Positions 9,414 to 17,314 of a stretch of 64,000 nt of DNA are shown piece by piece. Both the position numbers and the translations under genes were made by a program. The stretch is from assembly GCF_000187245.1 (NCBI RefSeq), contig NC_027864.1:1116001-1180000 (forward strand), read 5' to 3'. Below the pieces are notes generated by a model, which was given only the letters and a program-made list of their open reading frames with translations, searched no databases and was not told the DNA's origin. The stretch's first letter is position 1; each line of letters starts with the position of its first letter. The DNA comes from Ogataea parapolymorpha DL-1. Its lineage: Eukaryota; Ascomycota; Pichiomycetes; Pichiales; Pichiaceae.

Positions 9414-10019
9414 TTATCTATCGCTACTTCCCTTCTTGGCAACATCCCGACCCGCCAGCAACACGCCGTCACTGCTATACAAGTCCATGTCCACATGCTG
9501 TCTCTTGCCGTTCTCAAAAACATGACACCCGTACACCTCGGCATATGGAGGAGTGTACAAATGCAAACTGATAGCCACCTTATCTGTTCTGTTTGTGATT
9601 CTGTGGAGCCCGATAGTGTCCTCTATGTGGGTCACGTCATTCGCGTGGTACGTGCTTGTTTTTATGGGCTCTAAAGACTCGCCGTCAAAGAGCTCCTCGG
9701 TAAGTTCGCCACTCAGAATCTTCATCACACAGTGGGCGCCCGCATGGTCATGAATGGCCGACCCGCGGCCTGGATTCCACACAAGCAGCAGCAAGTTGCC
9801 GTTGGGACCGAAATTTTCCACGCCATTCCGGGTGTATGCGATGCTCTTGTCCTCAAAAGCATATTTGGCCCAGTCTTCCCGATCTGACTTGTAGCGTGCC
9901 ATCAGGTGCATCAAGGCCTTGTGGTCAACGTCCTTGGTCTCCAAGACAGTTCCCTTGTCTAGTTGTTGTCTGAAGAGACAACGTAACCGACTAAAGTCCA
10001 GTTCGTTGTCAATAGTCAT
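9414..10019 (-). CDS. CDO1: Cysteine dioxygenase (cupin)
   Basis: A 201-residue cupin that oxidises L-cysteine to cysteine sulfinate with a mononuclear non-haem iron. The three iron ligands are visible: H90 and H92 in IHDHAGAHC and H139 in GLHRI. C97 and Y155 (SLHLYTPPY) sit where mammalian CDO forms its Cys-Tyr cross-link. Length fits the eukaryotic enzyme (about 200). S. cerevisiae lacks this gene, but many other yeasts and filamentous fungi have it. Start ATG 10019-10017. A tRNA-Phe gene on the same strand ends 45 bp upstream of the start codon, so it occupies the CDO1 promoter. Confidence 0.9.
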   Translation of the reverse strand: MTIDNELDFSRLRCLFRQQLDKGTVLETKDVDHKALMHLMARYKSDREDWAKYAFEDKSIAYTRNGVENFGPNGNLLLLVWNPGRGSAIHDHAGAHCVMKILSGELTEELFDGESLEPIKTSTYHANDVTHIEDTIGLHRITNRTDKVAISLHLYTPPYAEVYGCHVFENGKRQHVDMDLYSSDGVLLAGRDVAKKGSSDR

Positions 10020-10064
10020 GATAAGAAAAAAAAGGATTTTATCGCTTCATGCCCAAAAAGGAAT

Positions 10065-10137
10065 TGCTAACTCTGAGGATCGAACTCAGGACCTTCAGAA
10101 CTTCAGTCTGACGCTCTCCCAACTGAGCTAAGTCAGC
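10065..10137 (-). tRNA. tRNA-Phe (GAA anticodon), no intron
   Basis: On the minus strand a 73-nt cloverleaf can be drawn. The acceptor arm is GCTGACT paired with AGTTAGC (seven pairs, one G-U), with discriminator A. The D-arm is GCTC-AGTTGGGA-GAGC, the anticodon arm TCAGA-CTGAAGT-TCTGA with anticodon GAA, the variable loop AGGTC, and the T-arm CTGAG-TTCGATC-CTCAG. The body is close to yeast tRNA-Phe. No anticodon-loop intron is present, whereas S. cerevisiae tRNA-Phe genes carry one. A run of five Ts on the coding strand just past the 3' end (10059-10055) serves as Pol III terminator. Confidence 0.95.
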
Positions 10138-10458
10138 AATATACTTATTTGGTAGGGAGTGACAAAATACAGAGAATAGACAATGAAAGGGCCGTCTATT
10201 GTTTGTTAACTATTCATTCTAATTGATCAAATTGTTGTTCTGAAATCTACTCGGTATATTACTCATTTGTGGATTCATATTGTCAATCACATATTTTAAC
10301 TCCCATTTTTAATTTTTCGGCAAAAAAAAAACTAAGTTGTTTATTATTTCAACCTTCTCTTGGTAAGTACCCTGATGATAATCTTTGTTGCTTGACTCCT
10401 GAGAGCACGATTTCTCAAAGACTACAACGGTATCTGAGTACTAACTAGTAGAAATGTC
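10138..10458. promoter_or_regulatory. Intergenic region upstream of SEN2 and of tRNA-Phe
   Basis: About 320 bp of AT-rich sequence containing the 5' flank of the tRNA gene and the SEN2 promoter. No other gene is evident. A minimal upstream reading frame ATG-TCA-TGA at 10454-10462 overlaps the SEN2 start codon by four bases. Confidence 0.5.
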
Positions 10459-11420
10459 ATGAAGAAAGTCAGAAACTCGCAACGGTACAGAGACCCTCTT
10501 CCTATAGGGGTGACTGCTCTCAGCCCATTGAGTTGGGCTCTTGCAGCAGTGGCAATGGCCTGGCAGTTCTGGACCTACAAGCCCGAGATCGACGAGAAAT
10601 TCCGTGTTTATGGGCCAGATATGCTTTTTCTCTGGAACCATGGGTTTTTTGGTAAGGGTATTCTTTCTCGGAGCGAGCCGACCTGGCTGGAGAGAACTCG
10701 GCGCCGGGTTCTAGGCCAGGGCAGCTCGTACACAGACGAGGAGATGGTCGCGCAACGCCGCAAAGCCCGGACCCAATTCAAACAAAAACGCAAGCAGCTC
10801 GACGAGCTGGAAAATTTTTATAAGCGGAAAAATGACAAAGCTGGACTTGAGGAAGTGGAAAAAAAAAACACGAGCTCACTTTAGAGCAGCCCGAGAGAGT
10901 CCATGTCGTTCGCCCTGAAGACGAGGAACTTGTTGTGGGCTCCGACATCCAACAGCTGGAGTACGTGCAGTTGATGCCTGAGGAGGTGTTATTTCTGCAG
11001 ATGCTCGACTGTGTGCGCACAAAAACAGATTTCGTTTCTCTCTTTCGGTCGCTGGCGTCCACAGAGTTTTGCTCGCGGTTCCTGGTTTACTATTACTACC
11101 GCACGCTGGGGTGGGTGGTGAAATCGGGACTCAAATTTTCGTGCGATTTTATTTTGTACGAACGCGGTCCTGTTTTCCAGCATTCGCAATATGCTGTGAA
11201 GATCGCCACTCCGGGAACTTGGCTTGAGACGTGCTCGATGAGCCGTGTGGTGGGATCGGTGAAGAAGAAGCTAGTTCTGGTGTTTGTAAAGCCTCCGCCA
11301 AACTTTGACCAGCGTATCAAGTGTCTCACAGACAAGAGATCTGTTTTCGCGCTTCTCAATGATTTCATACTTGACGAGATCTCCTTCAAGCGCTGGTCGG
11401 CTGCACGCGAGAGGGAGTGA
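10459..11420 (+). CDS. SEN2: tRNA-splicing endonuclease catalytic subunit Sen2, interrupted by a -1 frameshift at an A10 run
   Basis: Sen2 cleaves the 5' splice site of intron-containing pre-tRNAs. The frame opening at ATG 10459 encodes the Sen2 N-terminus: a YRDPLPI segment and a region with LWNHGFFGKGILSRSEPTW, typical of the family. It terminates at 10884. The C-terminal nuclease domain continues in the -1 frame to 11420, with catalytic residues visible as Y in DFILYERGP, H in FQHSQYAV and K in GSVKKKLVL. The frames join at the A run 10859-10868, where codons GAA AAA AAA AAC would be followed by a -1 slip. Joined, the protein has about 320 residues versus 377 in S. cerevisiae. The cause may be a homopolymer base undercalled in the assembly, a genuine mutation, or slippage at A-AAA-AAC. 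Since the gene is essential, loss of function is unlikely. Confidence 0.9.
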
Positions 11421-11437
11421 CGTATGTATTAATTAAT

Positions 11438-11764
11438 TTATTGTTTCCAATGTTTCTGGACCCATTTGCAGTCTCTGACTTCTCCCTTGAAGTCTCGGAG
11501 CTCCTTCTTATCCATTTTGGCGATGCAGACGTAATTTTTCTTGTCAAGTACACATTTCTCTTGCGAGTCTGGGAACGGACACGGGCAGTCAACAGGGCTT
11601 GCCACACAAGCAAAAGTCTCGGGACACAGATATTGCGAGCAGTCTGTGTTCAGCTGTTTACTTTGGTAGTCAAACTGTTCTGGTGCACGCTGGTGGCCAA
11701 AAAAGTTTTGGAAGAAATCACCTTTCACCAGCAAAAAGAAGAGGAAATAAACCAGCATCGTCAT
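11438..11764 (-). CDS. LCL2: Lcl2-like secreted/ER protein (long chronological lifespan protein 2)
   Basis: A 108-residue precursor with a cleavable signal peptide (hydrophobic residues about 3-15). It is followed by FFQNFFGHQ and the family signature SQYLCPETFACVASPVDCPCPFPDSQ and KCVL, with six cysteines in the family spacing. Lcl2 proteins are small, lumenal and genetically linked to ER-associated degradation and chronological lifespan; their molecular role is unclear. The gene ends 17 bp from the end of convergent SEN2. Its start is 60 bp from the start of the divergent UBR-box gene. ATG at 11764; a second in-frame ATG occurs two codons later. Confidence 0.88.
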   Translation of the reverse strand: MTMLVYFLFFLLVKGDFFQNFFGHQRAPEQFDYQSKQLNTDCSQYLCPETFACVASPVDCPCPFPDSQEKCVLDKKNYVCIAKMDKKELRDFKGEVRDCKWVQKHWKQ

Positions 11765-11824
11765 GACAAGTAAGCGACTTTATATTTTTTACTTATTTGA
11801 TTTAATTTATTTTTATTTTTCTTT

Positions 11825-12970
11825 ATGGATTCTATCACTGCAGAGGAGTATCTCGACAACCAGCTCCAGCTGGAAAAAGAGGCTCGTGAACTGATGCCGT
11901 ATGATCCTAAAGTGTGCACATACTCACTAGGACCAATAAGACAGCACATATACGCCTGTTTGACGTGCTCGCGTCAGAATGGCCATCCTGTTGGCGTATG
12001 CTACGCGTGCTCCATTCAATGCCACACGTCGCACGATCTTGTGGAGCTATTTGCCAAAAGATCCTTCACATGTGACTGCGGGACCAAGCGGACAGAGAAG
12101 TACGGCGTTTGCTCTCTAAGAACCACCATTGGCAAGAAGACCACCATCAATAAGGACCAGCTGCCTACGGACATTCCCTCGAGCACCAACGTGTACAATC
12201 ACAATTACGAGGGCACGTTCTGTGCTTGTCGCAAAAGATACGACCCTACAGACGACAGCAACATGTTCCAGTGCGCTTTTGGGGACGCGTGCGGAGAAGA
12301 CTGGTTCCACGAGGAATGCATCATGGGAATGCGGCCGGGGGACGTCAATCGGCGCCAAATTAAGGGAGAGGGAGAAAACAAGCTGGAGTCATTATCTGAG
12401 CCGGGGTTGGATGCGCAGGAAGACCAGAAACACAGAGAATTGCTGGAGATCCTGCCCTTACCAGGGTTCCCAGATCTGGACGACTTTGACACCATTATCT
12501 GCTGGAAATGCGTCCAAAAATACAGAAAGGAGATGGAAATGCTTGTAAAAGAACTGGAATGCGAGACAATTACCAGAAATGTGAAGCCTGAACCCGAACA
12601 GGCCAAAAGAGCCAAGACAGAGCCGTCGTTCACGATTTTCCTAAAAGACAACTTCAAGGAGCAATTACAGAAAGTAATCACAGAAAACAAACCCGAGACC
12701 AAGCCATTGATCTCCCTTCTCAAGGTGCACACATACTTGTACCTCGAAGACTCGATTTACAAGCCACCGGAGGACGAGGACGACGACTCGTCGATCTTCG
12801 AGCTGGGGCTGCGCAACCTCAGCAAACTACCGGTGGAGAGCGCGATTTCAAGCGTGCACGCGTACGAAAAGGTGAAGAGCAAGCTGACGGAGTTTCTTCG
12901 GCCGTTTGCGGAGCAGAACAAGGTCGTCACGGAGGAGGAAATACGGTCGTTTTTCAACGGCATCGAGTGA
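11825..12970 (+). CDS. UBR-box and PHD-finger protein, Ubr7/Mlo2 family (putative E3 ubiquitin ligase)
   Basis: A 381-residue protein. Residues about 30-100 form a UBR-type zinc finger (CTYSLGPIRQHIYACLTC, VGVCYACSIQCHTSHDLVEL, FTCDCG). Residues about 125-165 hold an atypical PHD-like finger (FCACRKRYDP, MFQCAFGDACGEDWFHEECIMG). A second Cys pair (ICWKCVQKY) occurs near 226. This order is that of human UBR7 and S. pombe Mlo2, nuclear proteins linked to histone H2B ubiquitination. S. cerevisiae has no obvious orthologue. The C-terminal half (acidic EDEDDDSS, then a helical segment) shows no domain I know. Start ATG 11825, 60 bp from divergent LCL2. Confidence 0.87.
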   Translation: MDSITAEEYLDNQLQLEKEARELMPYDPKVCTYSLGPIRQHIYACLTCSRQNGHPVGVCYACSIQCHTSHDLVELFAKRSFTCDCGTKRTEKYGVCSLRTTIGKKTTINKDQLPTDIPSSTNVYNHNYEGTFCACRKRYDPTDDSNMFQCAFGDACGEDWFHEECIMGMRPGDVNRRQIKGEGENKLESLSEPGLDAQEDQKHRELLEILPLPGFPDLDDFDTIICWKCVQKYRKEMEMLVKELECETITRNVKPEPEQAKRAKTEPSFTIFLKDNFKEQLQKVITENKPETKPLISLLKVHTYLYLEDSIYKPPEDEDDDSSIFELGLRNLSKLPVESAISSVHAYEKVKSKLTEFLRPFAEQNKVVTEEEIRSFFNGIE

Positions 12971-13055
12971 GGAAAATAAATACGCCCTGGGCTGTGCACC
13001 AGTAATTATTATTTCTTATCTCAAAATTAGATTACCTTTTTCTTGCTCCGCAAAC

Positions 13056-13601
13056 ATGTTGGGACTCATTGCGGTGGGCATCGTATTAGTGGACAAAACC
13101 ACCAAGAAAATTGATGAGTCGCGTGCCCAGAAGCGCAAGAATAGGCTGGTGCGGTACTCGGAGTCGATGAACGTGTCACCGCCACCGTACCTGAAGCTGT
13201 CAAAGTTTGTGGGCAGCAGGGAGTTTGGGACGCCGATTCAGACTTCTGTTCCGCGCAGTATCCGCTACATTGAAGTGAATTGTAACCGGCACGTGGAAAG
13301 CATCAAATTCGTCACCTATTCTGGCGACACGTACATGTTCGGGTTCTGGAAGCCTGTTAAGGATACGTATCGGGTGGAACTAGAAAGGGGAGACAAAATC
13401 ACCAAGATATACTTGAAATTCGGGCAATACCTGGACAAGATCAAGTTTGAGACGAAACTGGGCGGACAGACCAAGTCCATGGGCAAGTGTCTGGCAGGCA
13501 AGTACTTGGAGATACCCATTGACGAGGATCGGCAGCTGGCTGCAATTAAGGGCATGTACTGTCAACACATCAACGGGATCCAGTTTGTCACATCCATGTG
13601 A
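13056..13601 (+). CDS. Small protein with jacalin-like beta-prism repeats, function unknown
   Basis: A 181-residue protein from the ATG at 13056; the open frame extends further upstream into the preceding gene but without a suitable start. The N-terminus is hydrophobic (MLGLIAVGIVLV) and then basic (RAQKRKNRLVRY). From about residue 70 there is a repeating beta pattern: VESIKFVTYSGDTYMFGFW, then ITKIYLKFGQYLDKIKFET, then IKGMYCQHINGIQFVTSM. Strands of the type (I)xx(I/V)xF preceded by a turn resemble the three-fold beta-prism of jacalin-type domains. This is a fold guess from pattern only; no sugar-binding residues can be assigned. It is convergent with the HDA3-like gene, 16 bp apart. Confidence 0.6.
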   Translation: MLGLIAVGIVLVDKTTKKIDESRAQKRKNRLVRYSESMNVSPPPYLKLSKFVGSREFGTPIQTSVPRSIRYIEVNCNRHVESIKFVTYSGDTYMFGFWKPVKDTYRVELERGDKITKIYLKFGQYLDKIKFETKLGGQTKSMGKCLAGKYLEIPIDEDRQLAAIKGMYCQHINGIQFVTSM

Positions 13602-13617
13602 CGTTGGCGTATTTGGG

Positions 13618-15477
13618 TTATTGGTATGGGGTTGTGCTGCGGCTTGCACGGATGCGGCCGACGGTTGCTTTTTCTTTGGCAACGTTATCGAGAATTTTGA
13701 TATATTTTTCCAGAAACTTGTTTTGACTGACGAGCGACTCTGTGCGTTTTTTGTACATTTCTGTTTCTCTGTCGAGTTTTGTCTGCTGCAGCTTGCGGAA
13801 ATCGCCCTTGCTCTCTATCTGCACCGCTTCGAGCTTCTTTTTTGTCTCCATCAGCATTGACGACATTTCCGCAGCAGCAGACGATTTCTGCTGGTACTCT
13901 GCACGGACAGACTCATTTTCCGCCATTGCTTTCTGATACTCGGCTTCCAGCCGTTTCAACTCGTCTTCTAAGGCGCTGATTGCATTCTGCTGCTCAAGCA
14001 GCGCTGTTTCTGTAGCTCCGTTCCGTGCACGGTTGGTGTACTCTTCCATGCGCTCCTTAAGTCTTCTGTCTGTCTCCTCAACGGTGCGCAAGTCTTTTTC
14101 GCACTTTTCAACCTGCTTGGCCAAACTTTCCGCCGCGGTCTTGGTTGTCTGCAGTTTTCTAAACCGGTCTCCCGTGGCCTCCACAACGGCCTCCAGCTGG
14201 GCCTGGCGCTGTGAGTCGTCCTCGTGAATACCGGCAAGGTGTCTACGCTGCGTGTCGACCGTGTAAACCAGTTCCTGGTAGCGGTCATAGATCAACCGGC
14301 CAAGCCTTAGCTGGTACTCGTGGTACGTCAGGCTCACCAACGGAGACTCCTCGAGCTTGATTTTCTTGGGATCGTCCTTTGGAGCCAGCGACGGGTTGAA
14401 AAATTCATAGCGGTCCAGATGGTACGGTGTCTCAAGTTCCAGGCTCGCCAGTGCTTCCAAAGCGTCGTTGTCGCTCACTGTCTCTATTTCTTTGCTCTCC
14501 GTGTACGGGTACCTGCCCTGGCCATCGAGCCAACTGACAACGTCTTGCAATTCTGGACTTTCTGTAGCGGCATTCCTGTTCACCAGCACCAGCTTGGCGA
14601 GCTGTTTATCTCGTTCTTCTCCCGAAATTGCTCTGTCCAGCACAAGATCGAAGTATTCGATGCCGTTCAGATATATTGGCTTGATAACGGGAATTGCGAG
14701 ACTCTGGTCCAGCTTCGCGTCCAGCGAGATCACCAAGTCGCTGCGCAGCTCCTCGAAACGTGCCAGACTCTGCAATTGGTTCGATAAAATCAAGTACACG
14801 CTCACGACCCGGTTTTTCTGCTGCTCGATTTTATGGTGCAGCGGACTGTTTTTCGAGATCCGCGGCGTGTAGTCGTCTGTGCCGTTGTTCTTGCCATTAG
14901 CAGCTGCTGCCTGCGGTGACGGCATGGCCGGGTTGCTCAATTCCTGCTTGTTGAAGTCGAACGAGCCGTGGTTGTCGTAGTAGAGCGAGGAGCCACTGAA
15001 CCTGTAGTACTGGAGATCCCGCTTGCCAATCAAGATTCCCTCGATCAGGTCTAGCTCGCGCGAGCTTGCGGCCGTTAAAATCACCGTGCGTGGCTGTTTT
15101 TGCACGGCAAGCCGGCTCAGAAAGTCGTCGATGCAAACGTATTTCGCAGAGGACCGTTTAAGGTTGTGTTTGGGATTCATTAGCACCATGTTTCTGGACA
15201 TAAAATGGTCCACAAGCAGACTAGAATGGTTCGCTATTTGCCTGAGGTTTGCTAGAAAGAGCTCAAGCATGGCCGAGCTGCTCAAAGTGTCAGAATCCAT
15301 CTCGTCCTTTACCTGTCCCGTGAATAGCTTCTCCAAGTAGGGCCGGTGCAATTTGATGAGCAGCTCGGTCAGCTCTTTCTGAATAGATGTCTGCTGGATA
15401 GGAAACAATAGCGGTGCAGCAAATGCAGGCACGGAGCCCACAACAGGCTGGCAATCGACCAAGGTGCCCAGATCCAT
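13618..15477 (-). CDS. HDA3: Hda1 histone deacetylase complex subunit, Hda2/Hda3 family (Hda3-like)
   Basis: A 619-residue protein. The N-terminal half (about 1-290) is the DNA-binding helicase-like module of class II HDAC complex subunits, including QKELTELLIKLHRPYLEKLF, HSSLLVDHFM and RTVILTAASSRELDLIEGIL. The C-terminal half (about 410-600) is a long coiled coil mediating Hda2/Hda3 pairing and assembly with Hda1. The beginning (MDLGTLVDCQPVV) and the basic, Ser/Thr-rich tail after the coiled coil resemble Hda3 more than Hda2, but assignment between the two is tentative. The complex represses transcription by deacetylating H3/H2B. Start ATG 15477-15475. Confidence 0.75.
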   Translation of the reverse strand: MDLGTLVDCQPVVGSVPAFAAPLLFPIQQTSIQKELTELLIKLHRPYLEKLFTGQVKDEMDSDTLSSSAMLELFLANLRQIANHSSLLVDHFMSRNMVLMNPKHNLKRSSAKYVCIDDFLSRLAVQKQPRTVILTAASSRELDLIEGILIGKRDLQYYRFSGSSLYYDNHGSFDFNKQELSNPAMPSPQAAAANGKNNGTDDYTPRISKNSPLHHKIEQQKNRVVSVYLILSNQLQSLARFEELRSDLVISLDAKLDQSLAIPVIKPIYLNGIEYFDLVLDRAISGEERDKQLAKLVLVNRNAATESPELQDVVSWLDGQGRYPYTESKEIETVSDNDALEALASLELETPYHLDRYEFFNPSLAPKDDPKKIKLEESPLVSLTYHEYQLRLGRLIYDRYQELVYTVDTQRRHLAGIHEDDSQRQAQLEAVVEATGDRFRKLQTTKTAAESLAKQVEKCEKDLRTVEETDRRLKERMEEYTNRARNGATETALLEQQNAISALEDELKRLEAEYQKAMAENESVRAEYQQKSSAAAEMSSMLMETKKKLEAVQIESKGDFRKLQQTKLDRETEMYKKRTESLVSQNKFLEKYIKILDNVAKEKATVGRIRASRSTTPYQ

Positions 15478-15547
15478 TGTATTTACAGATTATGTACAAA
15501 AGTTAAATTTTTGTGGGTCGAGCCGGACTCGCGCGCCGATCGACGCA

Positions 15548-16531
15548 CTACCATTTATTGAACATGTCTCTGTACGACAGCATGCCCGCACAGCCGGCAA
15601 GCTCGTACAGCTTGTCTGCGCGGGGCATCCACTCGCCGATGTTTTGCATTCTGCGCTCGCTCTTTGGGTGCGTGCTCAGCAGCTCCGGGATGATCTGGCC
15701 GCTGCGTCGCTCGTACTGCACCATGCGATTCCAGAACCGCGGCGACTCGTGCGGATTGTAGCACGCCAGCGACATCAGCATCAGGCCAATGTAGTCGGCT
15801 TCTGTTTCCATTGCGCGCGAGTTCGGGCTCTCAAACAAAATGTTGGACAGCACAGAGTTGAATGACGAGGGCCCGAAAATAGTGTTCATCAGCACAGCAG
15901 CGGCCGTGTACAATGGAGCCGCCGAAAGTCGCTCTCTGATGTGGTGCGCAAGTATATGGCCCAGCTCGTGCGCCAGGACCGTCGCCAGTTCGTCATCGGT
16001 CGGCGTCATCTGCATTATCGACCGGAACACAAACACTTTGCCGTCGCCAATGACAAAGGCGTTAGGCGTAGGCCTGCCGGCCACCCTGTTGACGTCGTCG
16101 ATCACGTGGATCTTCCACTCGATTGCCGGCATCGTGTGTGTCTTGAGGTCCGCAAACAAATTCGTCCGCTCGCCCGTGTCTGGGTCGATGTAGTTCTCGG
16201 CAGCCTTTATCAATCGGGCCATGATGGCCTTGACCCTGAGCGTTGCCGGGTGGCTGGCGGGCAGGATAGCCCCGTGGTACTGGTTGATGAGGGCTTTGTA
16301 GCTTGAATTTGCAGACCACAGCTCCATCCACGCCGGCGCAATCATGAGTCTCGACCGGTGGGTCACGGGGGCCTGCTCTATATGGGTGGCGACGAGTACA
16401 GCGAGTCCTGCGCCCGCAATGGTCAGATTGCGACGGCCTATCGGCGTCAATTCAAACGTCCATCCTGTTCGCGTGGTTCTGTTGCCAAAATGCCGGTAGG
16501 TGGCGTAGAATCGGGAGAACCGTCTAAACAT
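15548..16531 (-). CDS. OMA1: Mitochondrial inner-membrane metalloendopeptidase Oma1
   Basis: A 327-residue M48-family zinc protease that acts with the m-AAA protease in inner-membrane quality control and stress-responsive processing. The N-terminus is Arg/aromatic-rich (MFRRFSRFYATYRHFGNR), a good mitochondrial presequence. A single transmembrane segment follows at about 36-50. The zinc site is explicit: H188, E189 and H192 in LAHELGHILAHH, plus the glutamate of METEADYIGL (about 242-244). The family segment GDGKVFVFRSIM precedes it. Length is close to the 345 residues of the S. cerevisiae protein. The start codons of OMA1 and divergent LCL3 lie 88 bp apart. Confidence 0.94.
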   Translation of the reverse strand: MFRRFSRFYATYRHFGNRTTRTGWTFELTPIGRRNLTIAGAGLAVLVATHIEQAPVTHRSRLMIAPAWMELWSANSSYKALINQYHGAILPASHPATLRVKAIMARLIKAAENYIDPDTGERTNLFADLKTHTMPAIEWKIHVIDDVNRVAGRPTPNAFVIGDGKVFVFRSIMQMTPTDDELATVLAHELGHILAHHIRERLSAAPLYTAAAVLMNTIFGPSSFNSVLSNILFESPNSRAMETEADYIGLMLMSLACYNPHESPRFWNRMVQYERRSGQIIPELLSTHPKSERRMQNIGEWMPRADKLYELAGCAGMLSYRDMFNKW

Positions 16532-16619
16532 GGTTTAACAAAAATAAAGCGACTCCAGATTTTTTCATGTTTGCGGACGATCGTCTGGTAAATAAAAAAA
16601 AGTACATTTGATCCAGCCT

Positions 16620-17303
16620 ATGTCTGACGTCTCTCCGACGCACCCGCTAGTGCTTCTGTATGGTTTTGGCACTGCGTCGGCCCTCATAACCGGATACGCG
16701 TTCTACTCGCGCAACCTCCGCCGCATCAACGTCGCCACCGACATCCCGTCGTACATGTTTCGAAAAAGGTATTTATTTGGCAAGGTCACCTCCGTCGGCG
16801 ACGGCGACAACTTCCACATGTTCCACCTGCCAGGAGGACGTCTGGGTGGCTGGGGATGGCTGCGGAAGATTCCAGAGATCAACACGTTCCGCAAACTGAA
16901 AAATAGGACCATTCACGTTCGTCTTTGCGGCGTGGACGCTCCAGAAAGATCGCATTTCGGCAAGCCTGCGCAGCCGTACAGCGAGGAGGCATTGCAGTGG
17001 CTGCGGAACTACATTCTGGGGCGAAAATTGTATGTCAAGCCGTTGAGTCTGGACCAGTACAACCGGGTGGTTGCAAAAGTAATGGTGCTGAAATGGAACG
17101 GGTTTCGCGACGTGAGCGAGGAGATGATCAAGAACGGGATCGGCACCGTTTACGAGGCGAAGCAGGGCGTCGAGTTCGACGGCAAGGAGGCGCTTTATCT
17201 GGCATGGGAAAAGTACGCCAAGCGCGAGAAACGAGGCCTCTGGAAGGACAAGAACAAAAAAAGCTTTGTTAGCCCAAGGGAATACAAACGAATGTATAAC
17301 TAA
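16620..17303 (+). CDS. LCL3: Membrane-anchored staphylococcal-nuclease-like endonuclease Lcl3
   Basis: A 227-residue protein with an N-terminal transmembrane segment (about 11-29, LVLLYGFGTASALITGYAFY) and an SNase domain. Visible family features: GKVTSVGDGDNFHMFHLPGG, the Arg and Asp/Glu of VRLCGVDAPERSHFGKPAQP, SEEALQWLRN, and the final WEKYAKREKRGLWK. Lcl3 is reported as a mitochondrial or perimitochondrial protein named from a lifespan phenotype; its substrate is not known. The open frame starts 12 bp upstream with a TTG; the ATG at 16620 is the first Met and matches the family N-terminus. It ends 11 bp from convergent GUP1. Confidence 0.93.
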   Translation: MSDVSPTHPLVLLYGFGTASALITGYAFYSRNLRRINVATDIPSYMFRKRYLFGKVTSVGDGDNFHMFHLPGGRLGGWGWLRKIPEINTFRKLKNRTIHVRLCGVDAPERSHFGKPAQPYSEEALQWLRNYILGRKLYVKPLSLDQYNRVVAKVMVLKWNGFRDVSEEMIKNGIGTVYEAKQGVEFDGKEALYLAWEKYAKREKRGLWKDKNKKSFVSPREYKRMYN

Positions 17304-17314
17304 GCTGGCCTGTG

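Noticed and set aside
10935..11420. SEN2 nuclease half as a separate gene
   Set aside because: It would start at a GTG without a promoter; together the two frames give all parts of one Sen2 protein.
12906..13055. Upstream extension of the jacalin-like protein
   Set aside because: Overlaps the end of the UBR-box gene in another frame and is Arg/Ser-rich; the ATG at 13056 gives a cleaner start.
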